Assembly: GCA_949130485.1 (NCBI GenBank)
Contig: OX422192.1
Coordinates: forward strand, 1,959,585 to 2,023,584
Direction of reading: 5' to 3'
Length of the DNA: 64,000 nucleotides
Source of the DNA: Agelas oroides
Taxonomy: Eukaryota > Porifera > Demospongiae > Agelasida > Agelasidae
In this document: piece by piece, positions 21,001 to 34,900 of the stretch
Layout of the letters: every line of letters begins with the position of its first letter
Position numbering within the stretch: the first letter of the stretch is position 1
Notes under the pieces: generated by a model
The model's input: only the letters and a program-made list of their open reading frames with translations
What the model was told of the DNA's origin: nothing
The model's database searches: none
Position numbers and translations under genes: made by a program

Positions 21001-24000
21001 CACCCCATTCCCTCAGCTTCTTGCTCATATGTAGTTTGCATTAGTGCAACTAGTGTTCCAGGCTAGGGTTTGCAGGGAATTCACGCGAATTTCCATTGCC
21101 GATACTATGCGGCGATGGCGCACGAGGAGCAATTTGCTAGCTCGTACCGCCTTGTGCGTTGATTGCACAAACGGAGGAATTGCATTTTTGGCCTCTCCAC
21201 TCCCTCAGCTTCTTGCTCATATGTAGTTTGCATTAGTGCAACTATTGTTCCGGGCTAGGGTTTGCAGGGAATTTACGCGAATTTCCATGCCGATACTATG
21301 CGGCGGTGATGCAGGAAGAACAATTTTCTAGCTCGTACTGCTTTGTGCGTTGATTGCACAAACGTAGGGTTTGCGTTTTTGGCCTCCCCATTCCCACAGC
21401 TTCTTGCTCATATGTAGTTTGCATTAGTGCAACTATTGTTCCGGGCTAGGATTTGAAGGGAGTTTACGCGAATTTCCATTGCAGATAATATGCGGCGATG
21501 GTGCAGGAGGAACAATTTGCTAGCTCGTACCGCTTTGTGCGTTGATTGCACAAACGTAGGGTTTGCGTTTCTGGCCTCCCCATTCCCACAGCTTCTTGCT
21601 CAGATGTAGTTTGCATTAGTGCAACTATTGTTCCAGGCTAGGGTTTGCAGGGAGTTTACGCGAATTTCCATTGCCGATACTTTGCGGCGATGGTGCAGGA
21701 GGAGCAATTTGCTAGCTCGTACCTCTTTGTGCGTTTATTGCACAAACGGAGGAATTGCAATTTTGGCCACCCCATTCCCTCAGCTTCTTGTTCATATGTA
21801 GTTTGCATTAGTGCAACTATTGTTCCTGGCTAGGGTTTGCAGGGAATCTACGCGAATTTCCATTGCCGATACTATGCAGCGATGGTGTAGGAGGAGCAAT
21901 TTGCTAGCTCGTACCACCTTGTGCGTTGATTGCACAAACGGAGGAATTGCATTTTTGGCCTCTCCATTCCCTCAGCTTCTTGCTCATATGTAGTTTGCAT
22001 TAGTGCAAGTATTGTTCCGGGCTAGGGTTTGCAGGGAATTTACGCGAATTTCCATACCGATACTATGCGGCGATGATGCAGGTGGAACAATTTGCTAGCT
22101 CGTACTGCTTTGTGCGTTGATTGTACAAACGTAGGGTTTGCGTTTTTGGCCTCCCCATTCCCACGGCTTCTTGCTCATATGTAGTTTGCATTAGTGCAAC
22201 TATTGTTCCGGGCTAGGGTTTGCAGGGAATCCACGCGAATTTCCATTGCCGATACTATGCGGCGATGGTGCAGGAGGAGCAATTTGCTATCTCGTACCGC
22301 TTTGTGCGTTGATTGCACAAACGGATGAATTGAATTTTTGGCCTCTCCATTCCCTCAGCTTTTTGCTCATATGTAGTTTGCATTAGTGCAACTATTGTTC
22401 CGGGCTAGGGTTTGCAGGGAATTTACGCGAATTTCCATACCGATACTATGCGGCGATGATGCAGGAGGAACAATTTGCTAGCTCGTACTGCTTTGTGCGT
22501 TGATTGCACAAACGTAGGGTTTGCGTTTTTGGCCTCCCCATTCCTACAGCTTCTTGCTCATATGCAGTTTGCATTAGTGCAACTATTGTTCCGGGCTAGG
22601 GTTTGCAGGGAATCCACGCGAATTTCCATTGCCGATACTATGCGGCGATGGTGCAGGAGGAGCAATTTGCTAGCTCGTACCGCTTTGTGCGTTGATTGCA
22701 CAAACGGAGGAATTGCATTTTTGGCCCTCCATTCCCTCAGCTTTTTGCTCATATGTAGTTTGCATTAGTGCAACTATTGTTACGGTCTAGGGTTTGCAGG
22801 GAATTTACGCGAATTTCCATACCGATACTATGCGGCGATTATGCAGGAGGAACAATTTGCTAGCTCGTACTGCTTTGTGCGTTGATTGCACAAACGTAGG
22901 GTTTGCGTTTTTGGCCTCCCCATTCCCACAGCTTCTTGCTCATATGTAGTTTGCATTAGTGCAACTATTGTTCCGGGCTAGGATTTGAAGGGAGTTTACG
23001 CGAATTTTCATTGCAGATAATATGTGGCGATGGTGCAGGAGGAACAATTTGCTAGCTCGTACCGCTTTTTGCGTTGATTGCACGAACGGAGTAATTGCAT
23101 TTTTGGCCACCCAGTTCCCTCAGCTTCTTCTTCATATGTAGTTTGCATTAGTGAAACTATTGTTCCGGGCTAGGGTTTGCAGGGAATCTACGCGAATTTC
23201 CATTGCCGATACTATGCGGCGATGGTTAAGGAGGAGCAATTTGCTAGCTCGTACCGCCTTGTGCGTTGATTGCACAAACGGAGGAATTGCATTTTTGGCC
23301 TCTCCATTCCCTCAGCTTCTTGCTCATATGTAGTTTGCATTAGTGCAACTATTGTTCCGGCTAGGGTTTGCAGGGAATTTACGCGAATTTCCATACCGAT
23401 ACTATGCGGCGTTGATGCAGGAGGAACAATTTGCTAGCTCGTACTGCTTTGTGCGTTGATTGCACAAACGTAGGGTTTGCGTTTTTGGCCTCCCCATTCC
23501 CACAGCTTCTTGCTCATATGCAGTTTGCATTAGTGCAACTATTGTTCCGGGCTAGGGTTTGCAGGGAATCCACGCGAATTTCCATTGCCGATACTATGCG
23601 GCGATGGTGCAGGAGGAGCAATTTGCTAGCTCGTACCGCTTTGTGCGTTGATTGCACAAACGGAGGAATTTCATTTTTGGCCTCTCCATTCCCTCAGCTT
23701 TTTGCTCATATGTAGTTTGCATTAGTGCAACTATTGTTACGGGCTAGGGTTTGCAGGGAATTTACGCGAATTTCCATACCGATACTATGCGGCGATTATG
23801 CAGTAGGAACAATTTGCTAGCTCGTACTGCTTTGTGCGTTGATTGCACAAACGTAGGGTTTGCGTTTTTGGCCTCCCCATTCCCACAGCTTCTTGCTCAT
23901 ATGCAGTTTGCATTAGTGCAACTATTGTTCCGGGCTAGGGTTTGCAGGGAATCTACGCGAATTTCCATTGCCGATACTATGCGGCGATGTTGCAGGAGGA

Positions 24001-27000
24001 GCAATTTGCTAGCTCGTACCGCTTTGTGCGTTGATTGCACAAACGGAGGAATTGCATTTTTGGCCTCTCCATTCCCTCAGCTTTTTGCTCATATGTAGTT
24101 TACATTAGTGCAACTATTGTTCCGGGCTAGGATTTGCAGGGAATCTACGCGAATTTCCATTGCCGATACTATGCGGCGATGGTGCAGGAGGAACAATTTG
24201 CTAGCTCGTACTGCTTTGTGCGTTGATTGCACAAACGTAGCATTTGCGTTTTTGGCCTCCCCATTCCCACAGCTTCTTCCTCATATGTAGTTTGCATTAG
24301 TGCAACTATTGTTCCAGGCTAGGGTTTGCAGGGAATCTACGCGAATTTCCATTGCCGATACTATGCGGCGATGGTGCAGGAGGAACAATTTGCTAGCTCG
24401 TACCGCTTTGTGCGTTGATTGCACAAACGGAGGAATTTCATTTTTGGCCACCCCATTCTCTCAGCTTCTTGCTCATATGTAGTTTGTATTAGTGCAACTA
24501 TTGTTCCGGGCTTGGATTTGCAGGGAATCTACGCAAATTTCCATTGCCGATACTATGCGACGATGGTGCAGGAGGAACAATTTGCTAGCTCGTACCGCTT
24601 TGTTCGTTGATTGCACAAACGGAGGAATTGAATTTTTGGCCACCCCATTCCCTCAGCTTCCTGCTCATATGTAGTTTGCATTAGTGCAACCATTGTTCTG
24701 GGCTAGGGTTTGCAGGGAATTTACTCGAACTTCCTTTGCCGATACTATGCGGCGATGATGAAGGAGGAGCAATTTGCTAGCTTGTACCGCTTTGTGCGTT
24801 GATTGCACAAACGGAGGAATTGCATTTTTGGCCACCCCATTCCCTCAGCTTCTTGCTGAAATGTAGTTTGCATTAGTGCAACTATTGTTCCAGGCTAGGG
24901 TTTGCAGGGAATCTACGCGAATTTCCATTGCCGATACTATGCGGCGATGGTGCAGGAGGAACAATTTGCTAGCTCGTACCGCTTTGTGCGTTGATTGCAC
25001 AAACGGAGGAATTGCATTTTTGGCCACCCCATTCTCTCAGCTTCTTGCTCATATGTAGTTTGCATTAGTGCAACTATTGTTCCGGGCTAGGATTTGCAGG
25101 GAATCTACGCGAATTTCTATTGCCGATACTATGCGGCGATGGTGCAGGAGGAACAATTTGCTATCTCGTACCGCTTTGTGCGTTGATTGCACAAACGCAG
25201 GAATTGCATTTTTGACCTCTCCATTCCCTCAGCTTCTTGCTCATATGTAGTTTGCGTTAGTGCAACTATTGTTCCGGGCTAGGGTTTGCAGGGAGTTTAC
25301 GCGAATTTCCATTGCAGATAATATGCGGCGATGGTGCAGGAGGAACAATTTGCTAGCTCGTACCGCTTTTTGCGTTGATTGCACGAACGGAGGAATTGCA
25401 TTTTTGGCCACCCAATTCCCTCAGCTTCTTGCTCATATGTAGTTTGCATTAGTTCAACTATTGTTCTGGGCTAGGGTTTGCAGGGAATTTACTCGAATTT
25501 CCATTGCCGATACTTTGCGGCGATGGTGCAGGAGGAGCAATTTGCTAACTCGTACCGTTTTTTGTGCGTTGATTGCACAAACGGAGGAATTGCATTTTTG
25601 GCCTCACCATTCCCTCAGCTTCTTGCTCATATGGAGTTTGCATTAGTGCAACTATTGTTCCGGGCTAGAGTTTGCAGGGAATCTACGCGAATTTCCATTG
25701 CCGATACTATGCGGCGATGGTGCAGGAGGAACAATTTGCTAGCTCGTACTGCTTTGTGCGTTGATTGCACAAACGTAGGGTTTGCATTTTTGGCCTCTCC
25801 ATTCCCTCAGCTTCTTGCTCATATGTAGTTTGCATTAGTGCAACTAGTGTTCCGGGCTAGGGTTTGCAGGGAATTTACGCGATTTTCCATTCCCGATACT
25901 ATGCGACGATGGTGCAGGAGGAGCAATTTGCTAGCTCGTACCGCTTTGTGCGTTGTTTGCACAAACGGAGGAATTGCATTTTTGGCCTCTCCATTCCCTC
26001 AGCTTCTTGCTCATATGTAGTTTGCATTAGTGCAACTATTGTTCCGGGCTAGGGTTTGAATGGAGTTTACGCGAATTTCCTTTGCAGAAAATATGCGGCG
26101 ATGGTGCAGGAGGAACAATTTGCTAGCTCGTACCGCTTTTTGCGTTGATTGCACGAACGGAGGAATTGCATTTTTGGCCACCCAATTCGCTCAGCTTCTT
26201 GCTCATATGTAGTTTGCATTAGTGTAACTATTGTTCTGGGCTAGGGTTTGCAGGGAATTTACTCGAATTTCCATTGCCGATACTTTGCGGCGATGATGCA
26301 GGAGGAGCAATTTGCTAGCTTGTACCGCTTTGTGCGTTGATTGCACAATCGGAGGAATTGCATTTTTGGCCTCTCCATTCCCTCAGCTTCTTGCTCATAC
26401 GTAGTTTGCATTAGTGCAACTATTGTTCCGGGCTAGGGTTTGCAGGGAATCTACGCGAATTTCCATTGCCGATACTTTGCGGCGATGGTGCAGGAGGAAC
26501 AATTTGCTAGCTCGTACCGCTTTGTGCGTTGATTGCACAAACGGAGGAATTGCATTTTTGGCCTCTCCATTCCCTCAGATTTTTGCTCATATGTAGTTTG
26601 CATTAGTGCAACTATTGTTCCGGGCTAGGGTTTGCAGGGAATCTACGCGAATTTCCATTGCCGATACTATGCGGCGATGGTGCAGGAGGAACAATTTGCT
26701 AGCTCGTACTGCTTTGTGCGTTGATTGCACAAACGGAGGGTTTGCGTTTTTGGCCTCCCCATTCCCACAGCTTCTTGCTCATATGCAGTTTGCATTAGTG
26801 CAACTATTGTTCCGGGCTAGGGTTGTCAGGGAATCTACGCGAATTTCTATTGCCGATACTATGCGGCGATGGTGCAGAAGGAACAATTTGCTATCTCGTA
26901 CCGCTTTGTGCGTTGATTGCACAAACGGAGGAATTGCATTTTTGGCCACCCCATTCCCTCAGCTTCTTGCTGATATGTAGTTTGCATTAGTGCAACTATT

Positions 27001-30000
27001 GTTCCGGGCTAGGGTTTGCAGGGAATTTACTCGAATTTCCTTTGCCGATACTATGCGGCGATGTTGCAGGAGGAGCAATTTGTTAGCTCGTACCGCTTTG
27101 TGCGTTGATTGCACAAACGGAGGAATTGCATTTTTGGCCACCCCATTCCCTCAGCTTCTTGCTGTTATGTAGTTTGCATTAGTGCAGCTATTGTTCCGGG
27201 CTAGGGTTTGCAGGGAATTTACTCGAATTTCCATTGCCGATACTATGTGGCGATGGTGCAGGAGGAGCAATTTGCTAGCTCGTACCGCCTTGTGCGTTGA
27301 TTGCACAAACGGAGGAATTGCATTTTTGGCCTCTCCATTCCCTCAGCTTCTTGCTCATATGTAGTTTGCATTAGTGCAACTATTGTTCCGGGCTAGGGTT
27401 TGCAGGGAATTTACGCGAATTTCCATGCTGATACTATGCGACGATGATGCAGGAGGAACAATTTGCAAGCTCGTACCGCTTTATACGTTGATTGCACAAA
27501 CGGAGGAATTGCATTTTTGGCCACCCCATTCCCTCAGCTTCTTGCTCATATGTAGTTTGCATTAGTGCAACTAGTGTTCCGGGCTAGGGTTTGCAGGGAA
27601 TTTACGCGAATTTCCATTGCCGATACTATGCGGCGATGGTGCAGGAGGAGCAATTTGCTAGCTCGTACCGCTTTGTGCGTTGATTGCACAAACGGAGGAA
27701 TTGAATTTTTGGCCACCCCATTCCCTCATCTTCTTGCTCATATGTAGTTTGCATTAGTGCAACCATTGTTCCGGGCTAGGGTTTGCAGGGAATTTACTCG
27801 AAATTCCATTGCCGATACTATGCTGCGATGGTGCAGGAGGAACAATTTGCTAGCTCGTACCGCTTTGTGCGTTGATTGCACAAAGAGAGGAATTGCATTT
27901 TTGGCCACCCCATTCCCTCAGCTTCTTGCTCATATGTAGTTTGCATTAGTGCAACTAGTGTTCCGGGCTAGGGTTTGCAGGGAATTTACGCGAATTTCCT
28001 TTGCCGATACTATGCGGCGATGGTGCAGGAGGAGCAATTTGCTAGCTCGTACCGCTTTGTGCGTTGATTGCACAAACCGACGAATTGCATTTTTGGCCAC
28101 CCCATTCCCTCAGCTTCTTGCTCATATGTAGTTTGCATTAGTGCAACTAGTGTTCCAGGCTAGGGTTTGCAGGGTATTTACGCGAATTTCCATTGCCGAT
28201 ACTATGCGGCGATGGTGCAGGAGGAGCAATTTGCTAGCTCGTACCGCTTTGTGCGTTGATTGCACAAACGGAGGAATTGAATTTTTGGCCACCCCATTCC
28301 CTCAGCTTCTTGCTCATATGTAGTTTGCATTAGTGCAACTATTGTTCCGGGCTAGGGTTTGCAGGGAATTTACGCGAATTTCCATTGCCGATACTATGCG
28401 GCGATGGTGCAGGAGGAGCAATTTGCTACCTCGTACCGCTTTGTGCGTTGATTGCACAAACGGAGGAATTGAATTTTTGGCCACCCCATTCCCTCAGCTT
28501 CTTGCTCATATGTAGTTTGCATTAGTGCAACTATTGTTCCGGGCTAGGATTTGCAGGGAATTTACGCGAATTTCCATTGCCGATACTATGCGGCGATAGT
28601 GCAGGAGGAGCAATTTGCTAGCTCTTACCGCTTATGCGTTGATTGCACAAACGGAGGATTTGAATTTTTGGCCACCCCATTCCCTCAGCTTCTTGCTCAT
28701 ATGTAGTTTGCATTAGTGCAACTATTGTTCCGGGCTAGGATTTGCAGGGAATTTACGCGAATTTCCATGCCGATACTATGCGGCGATGATGCAGGAGGAA
28801 CAATTTGCTGGCTCGTACTGCTTTGTGCGTTGATTGCACAAACGTAGGGTTTACGATTTTGGCCTCCCCATTCCCACAGCTTCTTGCTCATATGCAGTTT
28901 GCATTAGTGCAACTATTGTTCCGGGCTAGGATTTGCAGGGAATCTACGCGAATTTCCATTGCCGATACTATGCGGCGATGGTGCAGGAGGAACAATTTGC
29001 TAGCTCGTACCGCTTTGTGCGTTGATTGCACAAACGGAGGAATTGCATTTTTGGCCACCCCATTCCCTCACCTTCTTGCTCATATGTAGTTTGCATTAGT
29101 GCAACTAGTGTTCCGGGCTAGGGTTTGCAGGGAATTTACGCGAATTTCCATTGCCGATACTATGCGGCGATTGTGCAGGAGGAGCAATTTGCTAGCTCGT
29201 ACCGCTTTGTGCGTTGAATGCACAAACGGAGGAATTGCATTTTTGGCCACCCCATTCCCTCAGCTTCTTTCGCATATGTAGTTTGCATTAGTGCAACTAG
29301 TGTTCCGGGCTAGGGTTTGCAGGGAATCTACGCGAATTTCCATTGCCGATACTATGCGGTGATGGTGCAGGAGGAACAATTTGCTAGCTCGTACCGCTTT
29401 GTGCGTTGATTGCACAAACGGAGGAATTGCATTTTTGGCCACCCCATTCCCTCAGCTTCTTGCTGTTATGTAGTTTGCATTAGTGCAACTATTGTTCCGG
29501 GCTAGGGTTTGCAGGGAATTTACGCGAATTTCCATTGCCGATACTATGCGGCGATGGTGCAGGAGGAGCAATTTGCTAGCTCGTACCGCTTTGTGCGTTG
29601 ATTACACAAACGGAGGAATTACATTTTTGGCCACCCCATTCCCTCAGCTTCTTGCTCATATGTAGTTTGCATTAGTGCAACTAGTGTTCCGGGCTAGGGT
29701 TTGCAGGGAATCTACTCGAATTTCCATTGGTGATACTATGCGGCGATGGTGCAGGAGGAGCAATTTGCTAGCTCGTACCGCTTTGTGCGTTGATTACACA
29801 AACGGAGGAATTGCATTTTTGGCCACCCCATTCCCTCAGCTTCTTGCTCATATGTAGTTTGCATTAGTGCAACTAGTGTTCCGGGCTAGGGTTTGCAGGG
29901 AATTTACGCGAATTTCCATTGCCGATAATATGCGGTGATGGTGCAGGAGGAACAATTTGCTAGCTCGTACCGCTTTGTGCGTTGATTGCACAAACGGAGG

Positions 30001-31785
30001 AATTGCATTTTTGGCCACCCCATTCACTCACCTTCTTGCTCATATGTAGTTTGCATTAGTGCAACTAGTGTTCCGGGCTAGGGTTTGCAGGGAATTTACG
30101 CGAATTTCAATTGCCGATACTATGCGGCGATGGTGCAGGAGGAGCAATTTGCTAGCTCGTACCGCTTTGTGCGTTGATTGCACAAACGGAGGAATTGCAT
30201 TTTTGGCCACCCCATTCCCTCAGCTTCTATCGCATATGTAGTTTGCATTAGTGCAACTAGTGTTCCGGGCTAGGGTTTGCAGGGAATCTACGCGAATTTC
30301 CATTGCCGATACTATGCGGTGATGGTGCAGGAGGAACAATTTGCTAGCTCGTACCGCTTTGTGCGTTGATTGCACCAACGGAGGAATTGCATTTTTGGCC
30401 ACCCCATTCCCTCAGCTTCTTGCTCATATGTAGTTTGCATTAGTGCAACTATTGTTCCGGGCTAGGGTTTGCAGGGAATTTACGCGAATTTCCATTGCCG
30501 ATACTATGCGGCGATGATGCAGGAGGAGCAATTTGCTAGCTCGTACCGCTTTGTGCGTTGATTACACAAACGGAGGAATTGCATTTTTGGCCACCCCATT
30601 CCCTCAGCTTCTTGCTCATATGTAGTTTGCATTAGTGCAACTAGTGTTCCGGGCTAGGGTTTGCAGGGAATTTACGCGAATTTCCATTGCCGATACTATG
30701 CGGCGATGATGCAGGAGGAGCAATTTGCTAGCTCGTACCGCTTTGTGCGTTGATTACACAAACGGAGGAATTTCATTTTTGGCCACCCCATTCCCTCAGC
30801 TTCTTGCTCATATGTAGTTTGCATTAGTGCAACTAGTGTTCCGGGGTAGGGTTTGCAGGGAATTTACGCAAATTTCCTTTGCCGATACTATGCGGCGATG
30901 GTGCAGGAGGAGCAATTTGCTAGCTCGTACCGCTTTGTGCGTTGATTGCACAAACGGAGGAATTGCATTTTTGGCCGCCCCATTCCCTCAGCTTCTTGCT
31001 CATATGTAGTTTGCATTAGTGCAACTAGTGTTCCGGGCTAGGGTTTGCAGGGAATTTACGCGAATTTCCATTGCCGATACTATACAGCGATGATGCAGGA
31101 GGAGCAATTTGCTAGCTCGTACCGCTTTGTGCGTTGATTGCACAAACGGAGGAATTGCTTTTTTGGCCACCCCATTCCCTCAGCTTCTTGCTCATATGTA
31201 GTTTGCATTAGTGCAACTATTGTTCCGGGCTAGGGTTTGCAGGGAATTTACGCGAATTTCAATGCCGATTCTATGCGGCGATGGTGCAGGAGGAGCAATT
31301 TGCTAGCTCGTACCGCTTTGTGCGTTGATTACACAAACGGAGGAATTGCATTTTTGGCCACCCCATTCCCTCAGCTTCTTGTTCATATGTAGTTTGCATT
31401 AGTGCAACTAGTGTTCCAGGCTAGGGTTTGAAGGGAATTTACGCGAATTTCCTTTGCCGATACTATGCGGCGATGGTGCAGGAGGAGCAATTTGCTAGCT
31501 CGTACCGCTTTGTGCGTTGATTGCACAAACGGAGGAATTGCATTTTTGGCCACCCCATTCCCTCAGCTTCTTGCTCATATGTAGTTTGCATTAGTGCAAC
31601 TAGTGTTCCGGGCTAGGGTTTGCAGGGAATTTACGCGAATTTCCTTTGCCGATACTATGCGGCGATGGTGCAGGAGGAGCAATTTGCTAGCTCGTACCGC
31701 TTTGTGCGTTGATTGCACAAACGGAGGAATTGCATTTTTGGCCACCCCATTCCCTCAGCTTCTTGCTCATATGTAGTTTGCATTA

Positions 31786-31977
31786 GTGCAACTATTGTTC
31801 CGGGCTAGGGTTTGCAGGGAATTTACGCGAATTTCCATTGCCGATACTATGCGGCGATGGTGCAGGAGGAGCAATTTGCTAGCTCGTACCGCTTTGTGCG
31901 TTTATTGCACAAACGGAGGAATTGAATTTTTGGCCACCCCATTCCCTCAGCTTCTTGCTCATATGTAGTTTGCATTA
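31786..31977 (+). repeat. Representative 192-bp monomer and its open frame
   Basis: This copy shows the consensus well. From stop to stop the plus frame holds 63 sense codons; its text includes VQLLFRARVCREFTRIS, DTMRRWCRR and PFPQLLAHM before TAG. It starts at GTG, and the first ATG is at codon 22, so an animal ribosome would make at most about 39 residues. The antisense strand is also open for about 60 codons. Because 192 is 3 x 64, any frame free of stops in one monomer stays in phase in the next. A 7-bp stem, TTTGTGC / GCACAAA with a 7-base loop, and a 5-bp stem, TTGCA / TGCAA, occur in each typical monomer. No protein family is recognised. Confidence 0.85.
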
Positions 31978-34900
31978 GTGCAACTATTGTTCTGGGCTAG
32001 GGTTTGCAGGGAATTTACGCGAATTTCCATTGCCGATACCATACGGCGATAATGCAGGAGGAGCAATTTACTAGCTCGTACCGCTTTGTGCGTTGATTAC
32101 ACAAACTGAGGAATTGAATTTTTGGCCACCCCATTCCCTCAGCTTCTTGCTCATATGTAGTTTGCATTAGTGCAACTATTTTTTTCCGGACTAGGGTTTG
32201 CAGTGAATTTACGCGAATTTCCATTGCCGATACTATACAGCGATGATGCAGGAGGAGCAATTTGCTAGCTCGTACCGCTTTGTGCGTTGATTGCACAAAC
32301 GGAGGAATTGCATTTTTGGACACCCCATTCCCTCAGCTTCTTGCTCATATGTAGTTTGCATTAGTGCAACTAGTGTTCCGGGCTAGAGTTTGCAGGGAAT
32401 TTACGCGAATTTCCATGCCGATACTGTGCGGCGATGATGCAGGAGTAACAATTTGCTAGCTCGTACTTCTTTGTGCGTTGATTGCACAAACGTAGGGTTT
32501 GCGTTTTTGACCTCCCCATTCCCACAGCTTCTTGCTCATATGTAGTTTGCATTAGTGCAACTAGTGTTCCGGGCTAGGGTTTGCAGGGAATTTACGCGAA
32601 TTTCCATTGCCGATACTATGCGGCGATGGTTCAGGAGGAGCAATTTGCTAGCTCGTACCGCTTTGTGCGTTGATTGCACAAACGGAGGAATTGAATTTTT
32701 GGCCTCCCCATTCCCTCAGCCTCTTGCTCATATGTAGTTTGCATTAGTGCAACTATTGTTCCGGGCTAGGGTTTGCAGGGAATTTACGCGAATTTCCATT
32801 GCCGATACTATGCGGCGATGATGCAGGAGGAGCAATTTGCTAGCTCGTACCGCTTTGTGCGTTGATTGCACAAACGGAGGAATTGCATTTTTGGCCACCC
32901 CATTCCCTCAGCTTCTTGCTCATTTGTAATTTGCATTAATGAAACTAGTGTTCCGGGCTAGGGTTTGCAGGGAATTTACGCGAATTTTCATTGCCGATAC
33001 TATGCGGCGATGGTGCAGGAGGAGCAATTTGCTAGCTCGTACCGCTTTGTGCGTTGATTGCACAAACGGAAGAATTGAATTTTTGGCCACCCCATTCCCT
33101 CAGCTTCTTGCTGATATGTAGTTTGCATTAGTGCAACTATTGTTCCGGGCTAGGGTTTGCAGGGAATTTACGCGAATTTCCATTGCCGATACTATGCGGC
33201 GATGGTGCAGGAGGAACAATTTGCTAGCTCGTGCCGCTTTGTGCGTTGATTGCACAAACAGAGGAATTGCATTTTTGGCCACCCCATTCCCTCAGCTTCT
33301 TGCTCGTATGTAGTTTGCATTAGTGCAACTAGTGTTCCGGGCTAGGGTTTGCAGGGAATTTACGCGAATTTCCATAGCCGATACTATGCGGCGATGGTGC
33401 AGGAAGAGCAATTTGATAGCTCGTACCGCTTTGTGCGTTGATTGCACAAACGGAGGAATTACATTTTTGGCGACCCCATTCCCTCAGCTTCTTGCTCATA
33501 TGTAGTTTGCATTAGTGCAACTATTGTTCCGGGCTAGGGTTTGCAGGGAATTTACGCGAATTTCCATGCCGATACTGTGCGGCGATGATGCAGGAGGAAC
33601 AATTTGCTAGCTCGTACTTCTTTTGTGCGTTGATTGCACAAACGTAGGGTTTGCGTTTTTGGCCTCCCCATTCCCACAGCTTCTTGCTCATATGTAGTTT
33701 GCATTAGTGCAACTATTGTTCCGGGCTAGGGTTTGCAGGGAATCTACGCGAATTTCCATTGCCGATACTATACGGCGATGGTGCAGGAGGAACAATTTGC
33801 TAGCTCGTACCGCTTTGTGCGTTGATTGCACAAACGGAGGAATTGCATTTTTGGCCTCCCCATTCCCTCACCTTCTTGCTCATATGTAGTTTGCATTAGT
33901 GCAACTAGTGTTCCGGGCTAGGGTTTGCAAGGAATTTACGCGAATTTCCATTGCCGATACTATGCGGCGATGATGCAGGAGGAGCAATTTGCTAGATCGT
34001 ACCGCTTTCTGCGTTGATTGCACAAACGGAGGAATTGCATTTTTGGCCACCCCATTCCCTCACCTTCTTGCTCATATGTAGTTTGCATTAGTGCAACTAG
34101 TGTTCCGGGCTAGGGTTTGCAAGGAATTTACGCGAATTTCCATTGCCGATACTATGCGGCGATGATGCAGGAGGAGCAATTTGCTAGCTCGTACCGCTTT
34201 GTGCGTTGATTGCACAAACGGAGGAATTGCATTTTTGGCCACCCCATTCCCTCAGCTTCTTGCTGATATGTAGTTTGCATTAGTGCAACTATTGTTCCGG
34301 GCTAGGGTTTGCAGGGAATTTACGCGAATTTCCTTTGCCGGTACTATGCGGCGATGGTGCAGGAGGAGCAATTTGCTAGCTCGTACCGCTTTGTGTGTTG
34401 ATTACCCAAACGGAGGATTTGCATTTTTGGCCACCCCATTCCCTCAGCTTCTTGCTGATATGTAGTTTGCATTAGTGCAACTATTGTTCCGGGCTAGGGT
34501 TTGCAGGGAATTTACGCGAATTTCCATTGCCGATACTATGCGGCGATGGTGCAGGAGGAGCAATTTGCTAGCTCGTACCTCTTTGTGTGTTGATTGCACA
34601 AACGGAGGATTTGCATTTTTGGGCACCCCATTCCCTCAGCTTCTTGCTCATATGTAGTTTGCATTAGTACAACTATTGTTCCGGGCTAGGGATTGCAGGG
34701 AATTTACGCGAATTTCCATTGCCGATACTATGCGGCGATGGTGCAGGAGGAGCGATTTGCTAGCTCGTACCGCTTTATGCGTTGATTGCACAAACGGAGG
34801 AATTGCATTTTTGGCCACCCCATTCCCTCAGCTTCTTGCTCATATGTACTTTGCATTAGTGCAACTAGTGTTCCGGGCTAGGGTTTGCAGGGAATTTACG

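Noticed and set aside
31786..31977. Pol III promoter (A/B boxes) in the satellite monomer
   Set aside because: No segment matches the B-box pattern GGTTCGANNCC closely enough.
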